Positions 1 to 10,978 of a stretch of DNA of 64,000 nt are shown one piece after another. The first letter of the stretch is position 1. Every line of letters begins with the position of its first letter. The stretch is from NCBI GenBank assembly GCA_019426215.1, contig CM033408.1:27879953-27943952 (forward strand). The letters run 5' to 3'. The notes under the pieces were generated by a model. It searched no databases, was not told the DNA's origin, and saw only the letters and a list, made by a program, of their open reading frames with translations. The stretch is from Buddleja alternifolia. Lineage: Eukaryota; Streptophyta; Magnoliopsida; Lamiales; Scrophulariaceae. A program made the position numbers and the translations under genes.

Positions 1-300
1 AAGAGAGATGAAATTCTCATACGAGAGATAAAGTAATATATTAAACAAAATATCTAAAACGCTATATAAAAACTTAAGTATCACCCGTCTTCATCTCGTC
101 AATCTGTCTCTGTCTCTTTAGATCCATATCCGTCTCGTCAGATTTGAAGATGTGATGTACAACTTGAAGAAGGCTGTCCCAACCCGCCGACGATGATGGT
201 GGTAATAGTGGTGAAGTAGACGACTGCTTCACCAAGCCTTCGTCAGCCGAGGAAAATAGAAGAAAAAAGAAAACTAAGGTTTAGAGAGAGAGGCAATATT
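1..300 (-). repeat. Retroposon family copy 1 (truncated by window edge)
   Basis: Reverse-complement copy of the repeat also present at 10632-10965, about 20990-21440, 21479-21979 and 32082-32592. The shared core is the segment around 180-240, with the CCGACGATGATGG and GAAGTAGACGACTGCTTCACC motifs, plus the TCTGACGAG-type motifs around 100-150. The 3' part of the element lies beyond base 1, so its tail and target duplication cannot be seen. Confidence 0.7.
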
Positions 301-594
301 TATAGAAATTTGTACTTTAATAGTTTATAAAGGGATATGTTTTGTTGAATTGGGTGTTCATACACCAAATAAGTTATATCAAGATGTATTACATGTGCTG
401 ATAGTAGTCAAATAGATGCTGATATGCTTTAATATGAACCACTTGAACCAGTGAATGTACAAATACCCCCTACCCATATATATAATGAAACTCGCTATTA
501 ATTGCACTCTAGCTAGCAACATAAACTAGCGACATAAAATGTTGTAAGATCATCCGATTCATACTAGAATTTTTTTTGTTTGAAACCGTAACTG

Positions 595-1735
595 TATATC
601 TATATTATTACATAAAGTGGAAGTAGTTTAGAGTAACCACCTTGATTTGTCAAATTTTGGTGAAATTATTTATCTTCTAAAAATTTGACAAGTGTCCCAT
701 GTATCCTTTTTATGTATTTTATCACTTATATTTAAAAAAAATTAATTTCTCTTTCATTTCTCTTGCATTCTCTCTCCTATCACCCGATTCATACTAGCAT
801 TTTCCATGCATCTATACTATCTATATTATTACATAAAGTGGGAGTGGTTCAGAGTAACCACCTTCATCTGTCAAATTTTGGTGAAGTTATTTATATTTTA
901 AAAATTTGACAAGTGTCTCATGTATCTTTTTTATATATTTTATGACTTATATTTTTTAAAAAATTATTTCTCTTTCATTTCTCTTGCATTCTTTCTCCTA
1001 ATATATTTGTCTCACACGTTCTATTCTTTTCCTCTCATTTCTCTCTCTTATCCTTTTTATGTATTTTATCACTTATATTTAAAAAAAATTAATTTCTCTT
1101 TCATTTCTCTTGCATTCTCTCTCCTATCACCCGATTCATACTAGCATTTTCCATGCATCTATACTATCTATATTATTACATAAAGTGGGAGTGGTTCAGA
1201 GTAACCACCTTCATCTGTCAAATTTTGGTGAAGTTATTTATATTTTAAAAATTTGACAAGTGTCTCATGTATCTATACTATCTATATTATTACATAAAGT
1301 GGAAGTAGTTTAGAGTAACCACCTTGATTTGTCAAATTTTGGTGAAATTATTTATCTTCTAAAAATTTGACAAGTGTCCCATGTATCCTTTTTATGTATT
1401 TTATCACTTATATTTAAAAAAAATTAATTTCTCTTTCATTTCTCTTGCATTCTCTCTCCTATCACCCGATTCATACTAGCATTTTCCATGCATCTATACT
1501 ATCTATATTATTACATAAAGTGGGAGTGGTTCAGAGTAACCACCTTCATCTGTCAAATTTTGGTGAAGTTATTTATATTTTAAAAATTTGACAAGTGTCT
1601 CATGTATCTTTTTTATATATTTTATGACTTATATTTTTTAAAAAATTATTTCTCTTTCATTTCTCTTGCATTCTTTCTCCTAATATATTTGTCTCACACG
1701 TTCTATTCTTTTCCTCTCATTTCTCTCTCTTTATA
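595..1735. repeat. Mosaic tandem repeat, two unit types
   Basis: Five units begin with the same CTATATTATTACATAAAGTG start, at about 599, 825, 1169, 1284 and 1505. Two variants alternate. Type A has GGAAGTAGTTTAGAGTAACC followed by CTTGATTTG; type B has GGGAGTGGTTCAGAGTAACC followed by CTTCATCTG. The order is A, B, B (cut short at about 1272), A, B, so the second A+B block is a duplicate of the first, about 680 bp away. The units are AT-rich with pyrimidine-rich spacers. The short ORFs here are low-complexity and not credible genes. Confidence 0.85.
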
Positions 1736-2964
1736 TACCTCCTTTCATATTTCATTCATAGTAATTTTAAAAAGTTAATTATCACACATATTTTATATTA
1801 TAATAATTGATCTTACTCAAAAAAATTTAAAACTTTTTTTTGACATGTATAGAGTGCGCGATCGTATCTAGTATATATAGTCAACTCGCTATAAGCTCTA
1901 GCAACATAAAAACCCGACGACAAAATCACTTGATGAATCTCAACTACGACATTACAACTACTACGTGTGTGGATAAACATTATAACTATTATCTCCAATT
2001 TAATAATAATAAGTGATTTCATTATTTTTAATTAATCTCACAATATATATTTCTTAAATAGGAAGTACCCCATAAAAAGTGGGGGAAATTTTGACCCGTT
2101 CTCGACTCAGCCAAACTCATATGTATTTTTAAAAATAATTAATTTACCAATTATATAACAAGTGTAATACACTTTCCTTGTGAAATACACTTGGGTGTAG
2201 TCAAGTCGGGTCTAGAGTACTAGAATTTTCCAAAAAGTGGAGAGACAAAACAAAGAGATTAAATAAATGAAAACATTGTAAGTGCAGAATGACACGCCAT
2301 ATTATAAGAAAAAGCCTTCGTTATATTCCCACTGCCCACCTCCTTTTTTTGGGAATCTTGTGTTTGGACAGCATGCGGCTGGCAGCAGCTTCACCAATAC
2401 CTTTTTCTTCAGCAACTATAAGTATTTCAAAAATAGGTGAAGATATATAGCTCTGGGACTTGAAATCTCGAGACTTTATCACAATTATTGAAAATATTGA
2501 TAATTATAATATCAAGTATTGAAACTACAGGTCTCTCTTAGAATGATTTTGGATAATCCATCCTGACTCATAAATAAGTGCGTAAGTCGGTAGATATGCA
2601 GACAACATAAAATAAACGATACGACCACTCACAAACTTGCGCAGTCAGCATCTAAGTGGGCAACATGAGATTTCTTCGATTAAATATTTCATGGATAATC
2701 GAGTCATTCTTAGTAACTCCCATGATTTAACAACTCGAATTATACATTGGTAATTCTAAGTATCTGGAGAGTTGAAGTCGTAAACTCCCTAAGAATGACT
2801 TCGAATAATCCATCCGACCCATTAACATGTGCTAAGTCGTTAGATGCGCAGACAACATAAAATGAAAGGTACGACCACTCACAAAGACATTATCTAAATG
2901 GACAACATGAAGTTATCCCTAAACAACAAATTAGGGTTTTATGAAAAAACAACTCATGGATATG
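1736..2964. other. Intergenic, with a degenerate two-copy repeat
   Basis: AT-rich sequence with no credible gene. A degenerate direct repeat of about 110 bp occurs at 2536-2645 and 2786-2890. Both copies carry the GCAGACAACATAAAAT and ACGACCACTCACAAA motifs. The last few hundred bases are probably the 3' flank of the kinase gene. Confidence 0.5.
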
Positions 2965-4050
2965 TCATTTCAATGTAATATCAGCCAAGATTTCTCTGAC
3001 CAACAATGTCCCTTTGGACATACTATTACCATCATGACCACTTTCCCAATCATGGTCTGTACACGCACCATTAGTCGTGATCGTGGCCATCGCATCATAC
3101 TTCAATTTTCTTCGTCTCATCATGTTAAAAATGATATCACGAATGAAATTCATCAAAAAGGGAAACCTAACTGGCTCAACGATTACAAAATTCTTCAAAT
3201 TCATAACAATTTCATCCATGGAAGGACGAAGATCATTTTCCATTGGCGACAGACAACAAACCGCCACTCCTAGCAACCGTTTGATTGTGGCTTCCATGTA
3301 CCGTGGCAAATGAACCCTTTCGTCACAAACCTCCACGAATCGACCCTTTTCAATCAACGGCACAGCCCATTCCACAATTGAAGGTGGCGATTTGAGCATA
3401 TCCATCACTTTCCTGCCCGATATTAACTCGAGCAACACCACTCCATAACTAAAGACATCGGTTTTGGTACTCACCTTGCTAGCTGTGGTATAACTAGGGT
3501 CTAGATATCCTATAGTTCCGGCAGGAAGATTTAACTCATCGGCGCTATTTAATCGGATGGCTAGCCCAAAATCGGCTATCTTCACATTCCAATTCCCATC
3601 AAACAAAATATTGGCGGACTTGATGTCTCGGTGTACAATTGAGGGGTTCGATTCATGGAGAAAACACACCCCCTTAGCAATTTGTAACGCAATTTCGACA
3701 CGTTTTGGCCATGGCGGGGCCGTGGTTGAAAAGTGGAGAAGTTCATGGAGCGTGCCATTTGGCATGTAATGAGTGACAATAATTTTGCTGCCAGAAACAT
3801 CGTGGCTAATGCCAAGTAAGTTGATGAGACATGAATTTTGATTAAGCGAAGATAAAATACGAGCTTCATTCTCGAGCTTTGAATCGTCCCGAAGCTTTCG
3901 GAGACCTAACGATTGCTTCTTGACTGCGACGTGCCTGCCGCCTTTGAGAACCCCTCTATATACGCTTCCGTGGCTTCCTTTTCCGATTAATCGCGACGGA
4001 GAGAAACTCTCCGTGGCTGCCTCAAGTTCTTCCAGCTCAAATTCCTTCAT
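2965..4050 (-). CDS. Receptor-like cytoplasmic Ser/Thr kinase (At1g28390-like)
   Basis: A single uninterrupted 361-residue reading frame encodes a complete protein kinase. The glycine loop GKGSHGSVYRG is at 23-33, the ATP-binding Lys is in VAVKK at about 44, HRDIKSAN starts at 140, and DFG is at 160-162. The activation-segment end GTIGYLDPSY is at 178-187. No signal peptide or membrane span is visible, so it is a receptor-like cytoplasmic kinase rather than a receptor. The segment after the activation loop (SYGVVLLELISGRKV, then WAVPLIEKGRF) resembles the Arabidopsis At1g28390/At3g51990/At5g23170 group of serine/threonine-protein kinase-like proteins. The N-terminus FELEELEAATESFS is the usual lead-in to this fold. 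The residues after about 305 are divergent and basic. All catalytic residues are present, so it should be active; the substrate is unknown. A short 5' leader exon ending near 4060 is possible because a CAG lies just upstream of the ATG. Confidence 0.9.
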   Translation of the reverse strand: MKEFELEELEAATESFSPSRLIGKGSHGSVYRGVLKGGRHVAVKKQSLGLRKLRDDSKLENEARILSSLNQNSCLINLLGISHDVSGSKIIVTHYMPNGTLHELLHFSTTAPPWPKRVEIALQIAKGVCFLHESNPSIVHRDIKSANILFDGNWNVKIADFGLAIRLNSADELNLPAGTIGYLDPSYTTASKVSTKTDVFSYGVVLLELISGRKVMDMLKSPPSIVEWAVPLIEKGRFVEVCDERVHLPRYMEATIKRLLGVAVCCLSPMENDLRPSMDEIVMNLKNFVIVEPVRFPFLMNFIRDIIFNMMRRRKLKYDAMATITTNGACTDHDWESGHDGNSMSKGTLLVREILADITLK

Positions 4051-5739
4051 TTTTTACCTGAAATTTTTTGTTGTTATTCTGATCTAGATATATACTTGAT
4101 ATTTGTTCTTCTTTACTATGAAAGAAGCTGCCAGTATTTGTTTGGGTTTATGGAACGGAGAGACTGTTTTGACATGTTTAGTTTGAAGTTTATAGGAGTG
4201 GGATTCTATATGTATAAAAAAAGGATGAAAAGATAAAGTTAAATAAAGTAAAAGTATGAAAAAGGGTATGACATCTTTTTTCTTTTTTTCCCCCTAAATG
4301 GAAACAAAGAAAATTCTAGTTCGAACTGAATTCTACCGAACTTTATCTTCTTTTTTTTTTATAGTTATATCAACTTTATCTAACTATATAGTAAAATTTG
4401 TGTTATATTACCCATAACAAATCAAGGTTATCGTATGTGAAACAATTGTGATATCACTATCTTAAATCGTTTTAACAAACTTGACTTAGAGTGGTCTAAA
4501 TAATAATCAATAATCTTTCTCTTTCTGGTTCAGTAACTGATCTGTTCAACTTTAATTTCATCAAATAAAGTGTACTAGACCATATGTACTAATATTGTTG
4601 GATCTCGAGTAGCTTGATTTATTTCGTATTTATTTCATTATTTCTTAATAATCAATCAAACCCCAAAGTATACCTGACAAAAAAAATTATTCAAGTTTGG
4701 TTTGTTATGTTAACAATTCAATTACAAATGAACTTTAAGCGGTCAATCTCGAGTATCTTGGTTCATCTTTAAATCTTTAGATGCTCGTGAGTCATACCTT
4801 CAGTCATTCAAAAAGAATATTGGACTAACCTCAATATAATAATATATATTATCAAGATATATCGAACAAAATGAACGAGTGGTAAGGATGGTTATGAGAT
4901 AAATATTACTTTAAACTCGATTTGAGCGAGAATATTTCAAAAACAAAAGGCATTCGATATATAATTAATCTAATTAAAAGGCAAATTAAAGTGCCCTGAC
5001 GAAGTGAGAATATTGCTCTATTAGCTGTTTTTTGGCCCCCCATTACTACTATTTTCTTTAGCTTTATTGATACCCAGTCAGGGTGACGAGAAATTCTTGG
5101 GATATCAAAAGATTCTAATTTCTGAAGCTTGTACTACGGATTATTAGAAATTTAATATGCCCCATATTTAATTTAAATAAATTAATCTAGAATAAAGTTG
5201 AAAAGGATAATTTTTAATTTAATTGATTTTCTTTTTCTAAAGAATTCAATTATAATTGTCGTTGTCCAATAGAATTCTTCCTAGAAAAAATCTATAATAT
5301 GGGGTAGCAAAAAGAAATGGGCACAACGACTATGTATTGTTGTTTTTATTAACTATTTAAGATATCGACTGATTAATACAAATAAATTGTTACCGACATG
5401 ATCATACCTTATTTAATATTATTCAGAAAATGAGTTGATTTATTCTTAGTCAAATTTTTATCCCAAAATATTTTATCGATTTGTATCTAAGTCAACGAAA
5501 CAATTTATATAACTTTTACACTCTTTTGTTTTCTTAAATTGCGTCATTGTCATTGCTTCCTCATTCATCTCTCTACTCTCCAACACAGTTTCATTTCCTC
5601 GTTGCAGAAGCTATATTCTATTTGCCTCTATCTATGTTTTGGCATCTCGTACAATGTATCAAACGATCTTGATTTGTTTTGTTTTTAGTGTTTAGTTTTC
5701 GTGTGTTTTTTTTTTATCTTAGATGAGATTGTCTAGAGT
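4051..5739. other. Intergenic, AT-rich; promoter side of the kinase gene
   Basis: No gene is recognised. Around 4600-4800 is a divergent copy of a GAGCT/CTCGAG-rich dispersed repeat (GGTCAATCTCGAGTATCTTGG) that recurs near 18790-19400, 40790-40945 and 50640-50960. Confidence 0.4.
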
Positions 5740-5755
5740 TTGTTGTCTTTCATCT

Positions 5756-5925
5756 TTTTTTTTTTTTCCCACGGGTTTCCCCACACGATATTGGGAATGT
5801 GTTTAATCCCGCTTCGCAGTACTGAGCATGCCGCTGGCCTGAGGTGATTTGTCACTTGGGAGAATCGAACACGCTCCCCACTCAAAAACGTAGTGGTGGA
5901 GAAGCCACCCCGCCAACCTTTCAAG
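5756..5925 (-). mobile_element. tRNA-derived SINE with 16-bp target duplication
   Basis: Read on the minus strand, this 170-bp segment starts with a tRNA-like A-box region (GGCGGGGTGGC) and a B box (GTTCGATTCTC), and it ends in an A-rich tail, seen as the T run at 5756-5767. It is flanked by perfect direct repeats TTGTTGTCTTTCATCT at 5740-5755 and 5926-5941. Pol III promoter boxes, a poly(A) tail and a target-site duplication are the defining signs of a SINE. It is too divergent from a tRNA to be a functional tRNA gene. Confidence 0.88.
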
Positions 5926-6107
5926 TTGTTGTCTTTCATCTGAAAGATCTTTATTATTGTGTATTTGAAATATGTTGTTCATTTGGCACTTCAACGGATG
6001 TTACTTATTTTGTTAGAATTTAGTCATGCTATTAAATTATTCTTAGTTTGAAAATTGTTCATGAAATAAAATGGAATTGATCTATTTTCTAAGAAAGATA
6101 AAAGATA

Positions 6108-7457
6108 GGGCGAATTGCAATTTACCTCCCTGTGAAACTTCGAAAATGCAAAAAAACCCATGTGAAACAAAAATGGTCAATTTAACTCCCTGAGTTAAAA
6201 AAAATAAAGCACGTACTGCCTCCCTAAACAAATTTCACCTATATTCATTAATAAAAAGACGAAATTGCCCTTGCCTTTTAAAGATATTTACAATAAAGTT
6301 TCTATTTTCTATTTACTTTTAATTTTTAATATTTCATTTGTTTTTTATTTTTTTATTTTCATTCATCTTCTTTCCCAATTCACCATCTTCCCAAAACCCT
6401 AACCCTCATACTCTTTCCCTTTAACACCATATTCATCCTCACCACCAACCATGCAAACTCAGGCCACCATATCAGTCACCCACGCCACCACAGCCACCTG
6501 CATCTTATTCGACCGTTGCCACCCCCAAGCGAGAAAACCCCTTAACGGAGTTATCAAATCCGCCAATGCCATTGCTTGAGCACCCCCTTAACGAAGTCGC
6601 CATAGTCGTCGTCGTCACTGCTCAAAGACACGCTTCCGCCGGAGTCACCAACCTCCCAAGTCTCAGACCCTGATCGCCAAAACCTCCACCGCTCACCAAA
6701 ACCAACCCATCTCTACACAGTTGGCCCTTCTCAAATCGTCGTCGCTACTGCTGCAGTGCCACCATCCCTAGCCAAAGCGCTACCAGTCACCGCCCTCCCC
6801 ACACTCACCAACGGCATCCACCGCCTCCCTTGCTCGAACACCATCGTCATCATCGCCGTCGTCATCGCCTGTCGCCACCATCATCATCGCCGCCTTTGCC
6901 GCCGTCTGCCCTACCTTCCCCAACCTCAACCTCCGCCGCCGCCGAGTTTCTCCTGCCCTCTGTTCACGCCTCTTCATTGTGTATATATACATATATACAC
7001 AAATAACATATATTGTGTATTTATATATATATATATAAATATAATAACTTAATATTAATAAGTTTAATTATGTATTTAATTTATAAAATTATATGTTAAT
7101 TATAAAAGTTAAATATTAAAAAAATATATATAACAGAAATTCATATAACTAGATAAATCTGGACCATCCATCTTTATAAAAATGAATGGTTGATATTAAT
7201 TTTATTGAATAAGATATATTTATTTAATCTCAACCGTTGATTTCTATCAGTTAGATCCAATGGTTATTAGATAGGGGTAAGATGGTCTTATTAAAGCAAA
7301 AATTTCATTACCATACTCAAAATGCGCGAGTGGCGCGCGTAGGGAGGCAGGATGCTTTATTTTTTTTTACTCAGGGAGTTAAATTGACCATTTTTGTTTC
7401 ACAGGGGATTTTTTTGCATTTCCGAAGTTTCACAGGGAGGTAAATTGCAATTCGCCC
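6108..7457. mobile_element. Mutator-like non-autonomous element carrying a GC-rich insert (Pack-MULE candidate)
   Basis: Terminal inverted repeats of about 115 bp (6108-6225 and 7340-7457) begin GGGCGAATTGCAATTTACCT and are nearly identical, so the copy looks young. A perfect 10-bp direct repeat, ATAAAAGATA, flanks both ends (6098-6107 and 7458-7467). Long TIRs with a 9-11 bp target duplication identify the Mutator superfamily. No transposase is present. The interior from about 6360 to 6965 is strikingly C-rich and gene-like: it has a telo-box-like leader (AAAACCCTAACCC near 6393) and an ATG at 6450 followed by a short open frame ending near 6580. I do not recognise the encoded protein. Confidence 0.85.
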
Positions 7458-7469
7458 ATAAAAGATAAA

Positions 7470-7862
7470 GGCAATGTTTGGTTATGTTTCCAGATCATGT
7501 TTGGTCCAAAATTCTCACCAAACCATGTTTGGTTCACAAAATATTTGGTCAAAAATACACTTCTTTTTTGGTAAAAAAAAACATAATAATTATTTTCCAT
7601 CTTTCTACACCTACTTTGTCCCTACACTCCTCTCTATGTGCTCTCTCTCTTCTCTCTCCTCTCTAACAGACAAAAGTTTCATGATTTGACTGCTACAATA
7701 ACTTTTGTTCCCTCTGAAAACAAAACCAAACATTATCTTACCAAAAAAACACACCTAAAAATCAACTCCCAAAATAAAACCAAACAAAATCTCATCAAAT
7801 ACGCACGTATCCCCATAAATTTCTCACCAAAATACCATCTCAAAACATAACCAAACATAGCC
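7470..7862. mobile_element. Tourist/PIF-Harbinger-like MITE, copy 1
   Basis: The segment begins GGCAATGTTTGGTTATGTTT and ends with the inverted version of GGCTATGTTTGGTTATG. It is flanked on both sides by AAA, consistent with the 3-bp target duplications of this superfamily. A second copy with the same interior (a CTACACCTACTTTGTCCCT segment and TCTCTCT-rich centre) lies at 42058-42438. It sits three bases after the target duplication of the preceding Mutator-like element. Confidence 0.75.
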
Positions 7863-8183
7863 AAAGTGTTCGGTTTCCAACAACTATAAAGAAGTGAAAG
7901 TACTATCAAGTCATAGAAGAATGAAAAAATGTCTAAGAATATGGAGAAATTCCATTTTTCGTCCATCAACTTCGTTCATATATAATTTTGACCCCGATTT
8001 TTCGCTTCACAACATTGCCTAACATAACTTGAAAATATATCAAATTTTAGTTGCATCATTACTATTAGTGAGAATAATAAGGCATCTGTGGGGCATTTTT
8101 GGACAGAAGATTCTGGCTTGCTTCCGACTTGACCACACCCAAGTGTATTTCACAAGATTTTGTTGGATCGTTCTTTTATAATA
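7863..8183. other. Intergenic, nothing recognised
   Basis: Short AT-rich spacer between two mobile elements. No gene or clear motif is seen. Confidence 0.4.
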
Positions 8184-8983
8184 GAGAAAATAGCAGATAC
8201 CCCCCAAACTCTTAAGTGATGTGCACTTTGCCCCCCAAACTATTAAAAGTTGCACTCAACACCTTAAACTATCATATATGTGCACTTTGCCCCCTCGGTC
8301 AGTTTCGGGCAACACACAGGGGGCAAAGTGCTACAAACCGCATAGGTGAGGGGGCAAAGCGCACATCACCATATTTTTTTTATTTTTTAAAATTTTTACT
8401 AATTTTTCTATTTTTTATTTTTATACTTTTTTTCATTTTTTTTAATTTATTTTCATGTTTCCAGATTTTTGAATTGTCTTTTTTTGTTTTTAGAAAATTA
8501 TGAATATTTGAATTTATACTTCTTTTCATTGTTTTCTTATTTATTTTCATGTTTTATTTTTATTTTTTTTTTATTATCATATTTGAAAATTATTTATTTC
8601 AAACCTAAAAATAATATTTTAAGAAAAATCCAAATAAATCCCAATATGCATGATTTAAATTGAACGATGAAGGGTAAAAAAATTTGCGAAGCTGACCGAC
8701 GGGGGTTAAGTTAATATTAAGAATATTTGAATTTAAAAAAAAAAGAGAAAATAGCAGATACCCCCCAACCTATGAGGTGATGTGCGTTTTGCCCCCTCAC
8801 CTATGAGGTTTGTAGCACTTTGCCCCCCGTGTGCTGCCCGAAGCTGACCGAGGGGGCAAAGTGCACATATATGATAGTTTAGGATGTTGAGTGCAACTTT
8901 TAATAGTTGGGGGGACAAAGCACACATCACCTAATAATTTTTTTTTGGGGGGGGGGGGGGGGTATCTGCTATTTTCTCTAATA
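8184..8983. mobile_element. Inverted-repeat element with C/G-tract arms
   Basis: The arms at about 8184-8368 and 8745-8983 are reverse complements. Both ends read AGAGAAAATAGCAGATACCC, followed by C-rich segments with CTTTGCCCCC motifs. The arms also carry internal inverted copies of the TTTGCCCCCT motif, so each arm can fold on itself. The right arm contains an uninterrupted 16-G run at 8947-8962. The centre is a T-rich filler without coding potential. No exact target duplication could be fixed. Confidence 0.75.
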
Positions 8984-9352
8984 AATATCAAAATTTCTTT
9001 GAATGTCGGAAATCAGTATAACATCAAATGCCTAAAAAAATAACAAAAAAGTAAATATAATTGTCAGACCATACTACACTAAGTTAGTATTGGTGAACTC
9101 AATATGTCCACCTAAAATAATAGCTAATTTTATTTTTTGTTAAACTTAATGAAAAAATAATTGTCGATTTTATCCAAAATAAAGCAACATTTATCCTATA
9201 GAACGATTCTAAATAAATAAATAAAAGTTTTAGTCATATTTATGAACTTTTTTTTTTACTTATTATTTACGATAATTATCCGTCACTTCTTAAATTTTAA
9301 AATTATGAACTATCAAATTTTGAATACTTATTTTATATTTGGTTAGATAAGT
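8984..9352. other. Intergenic, AT-rich, nothing recognised
   Basis: No gene, repeat or motif could be supported here. Confidence 0.4.
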
Positions 9353-9363
9353 GTTATAAACTA

Positions 9364-10281
9364 GGATGCACGGATACTCCTAAAAATGACCCGTGCAGTA
9401 TCGTACTCGTACCAGATATGGATACGGGGTGAATACGTACCGGATACAGTTTTGAAGTATTCAAAAGTAAAAAAAATCGAATACGGTATCCGATACGGCA
9501 ATTAGAAGTATCCGGAAAGTATCCATGAAGTATTTGGGAAGTATCCGATACGGCAAGGGTATTTTTTGATATTATGAAATACTTTTTGGGTCAAAACTCA
9601 ACATTCAAAAGTAAAAACTTATTACTATAATAATTTAACAAAAAAATTCACGATTAATTGGGAAAAAATAGAAACGAGAATGGAGAAAAAAAACCTCATC
9701 CGTCTTCTACTCTGCAACTGCAATACCCAATATGCGATAGAAATCAGTCCTCGTCTTATAACTGGAGTATTATATCTTCTAGACTCCTTTTGAATTCCAC
9801 CCTTCAGTTCTTCGAGAACTCTTCAAGTAAGTTAATTAGGATTTTGAGATTTGTTTATAGTTTTCAATTTTGTTAAATATTTTGTTGTTGTGCACTCTTC
9901 TACTTTTACTCTTTTAGTAATATGGAATAATATAGATTGAGATTTGTATTTTTGTCTTGTAATGTTGTTCGAAAAAAAGGTTGATAAAGTTTTAAAGCCA
10001 CTTAATTGGTGTGTAGAATAAAGTTTCAATAGTTATGACTATCGATTATAGAAATTTTATACGTTCAGTAATTAACTAATTATTATAATAGCATCTTCAT
10101 CTATAAGTATGAATGTTCATGTGACTTCATTTAGTGGATTGTAAAAAATTCAAGTTTATATAAATATATATATATTGTCGTATCCCCAGCGTATCGTATC
10201 CTAAAATTTTAGAAAATCATGTATCCCGTACCTGTAACGTATTGTACCCGTATTCGCCATATCTATATCCGTGCATCATAG
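9364..10281. mobile_element. MULE-like element with GATGCACGGAT termini
   Basis: The left end GGATGCACGGATAC and the right end (reverse complement CTATGATGCACGGAT) form short imperfect inverted termini, with further GTATCC/GGATAC repeats inside each end. A perfect direct repeat GTTATAAACTA flanks it (9353-9363 and 10282-10292), with one ambiguous base on either side. The 9-12 bp duplication suggests a Mutator-like element. A truncated second copy lies at about 23368-24015. No transposase frame exists. Confidence 0.78.
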
Positions 10282-10631
10282 GTTATAAACTAGTTTATCA
10301 AAAAAAATGAAAAGAATTACTCTTAATAAACTAAAGGACATTTTTTTCTATGTGATAAAATTTAAATAAAAGTGGAGTACCTCTAACAAAATGTGAGGTG
10401 CCATTATCAATTCTTTTAAAATAATTCAAAGTTGATAGTCGTTCTATGGGTTATGATTTCAGACTATTATGATAATTAAACATACTAAGACCTCAAGGGA
10501 AGTAAATTCACTTTAAAAGTCTCAAAAAGATTTTTGTCTATCTTTAACAAATTTGAAGAGAGGGTTTCGAAAATTTGGACAAACTTCATGTGTGTCTTGT
10601 AATTATCCCATGTATAGGACTAACATCTCAA

Positions 10632-10965
10632 GCCTCTCCCTCCCCATCTCTTTTTAAACTCTAACCTTCTTTTTTCTTCTATTTTCCTTTGTCAGCGATG
10701 GCTTGGTGAAGCAGTTGTCTACTTCACCACTATTACCACCACCATCGTCGGCGGGTTGGATTGGAGCACACTTCTTCAAATTGTACACCACATTGTACAA
10801 GAATTTTCTTGGACTAGTTTGTTAGTTTTTAAAATTTATTATCTTGAATAATCTCGATATTTGGTGCTTCAATTGTTCTTTACTATATCGCTAGACACGG
10901 TCTCAATTGTATTGTTCTTGACGTTGTAAACTTTTTATTGGATTAAATAAAATACCGCTTTAAAA
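10632..10965 (+). mobile_element. Retroposon family copy 2 (internally deleted)
   Basis: Flanked by 13-bp direct repeats ACTAACATCTCAA at 10619-10631 and 10966-10978. It shares the GCGATGGCTTGGTGAAGCAG start region, the GGTTGGATTGGAGCAC segment, and the 3' part ending in ATAAAATACCGCTTTAAAA. Compared with the copies of about 500 bp at 21479 and 32082 it lacks the middle TCTGACGAG segment, giving 334 bp. The A-rich 3' end plus target duplication indicate LINE-mobilised retroposition. Confidence 0.82.
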
Positions 10966-10978
10966 ACTAACATCTCAA

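Noticed and set aside
6756..7052. ORFs of 98 and 70 codons in the Mutator-like element
   Set aside because: Low-complexity Pro/His/Arg-rich frames on both strands caused by C-rich composition; no domain recognised.
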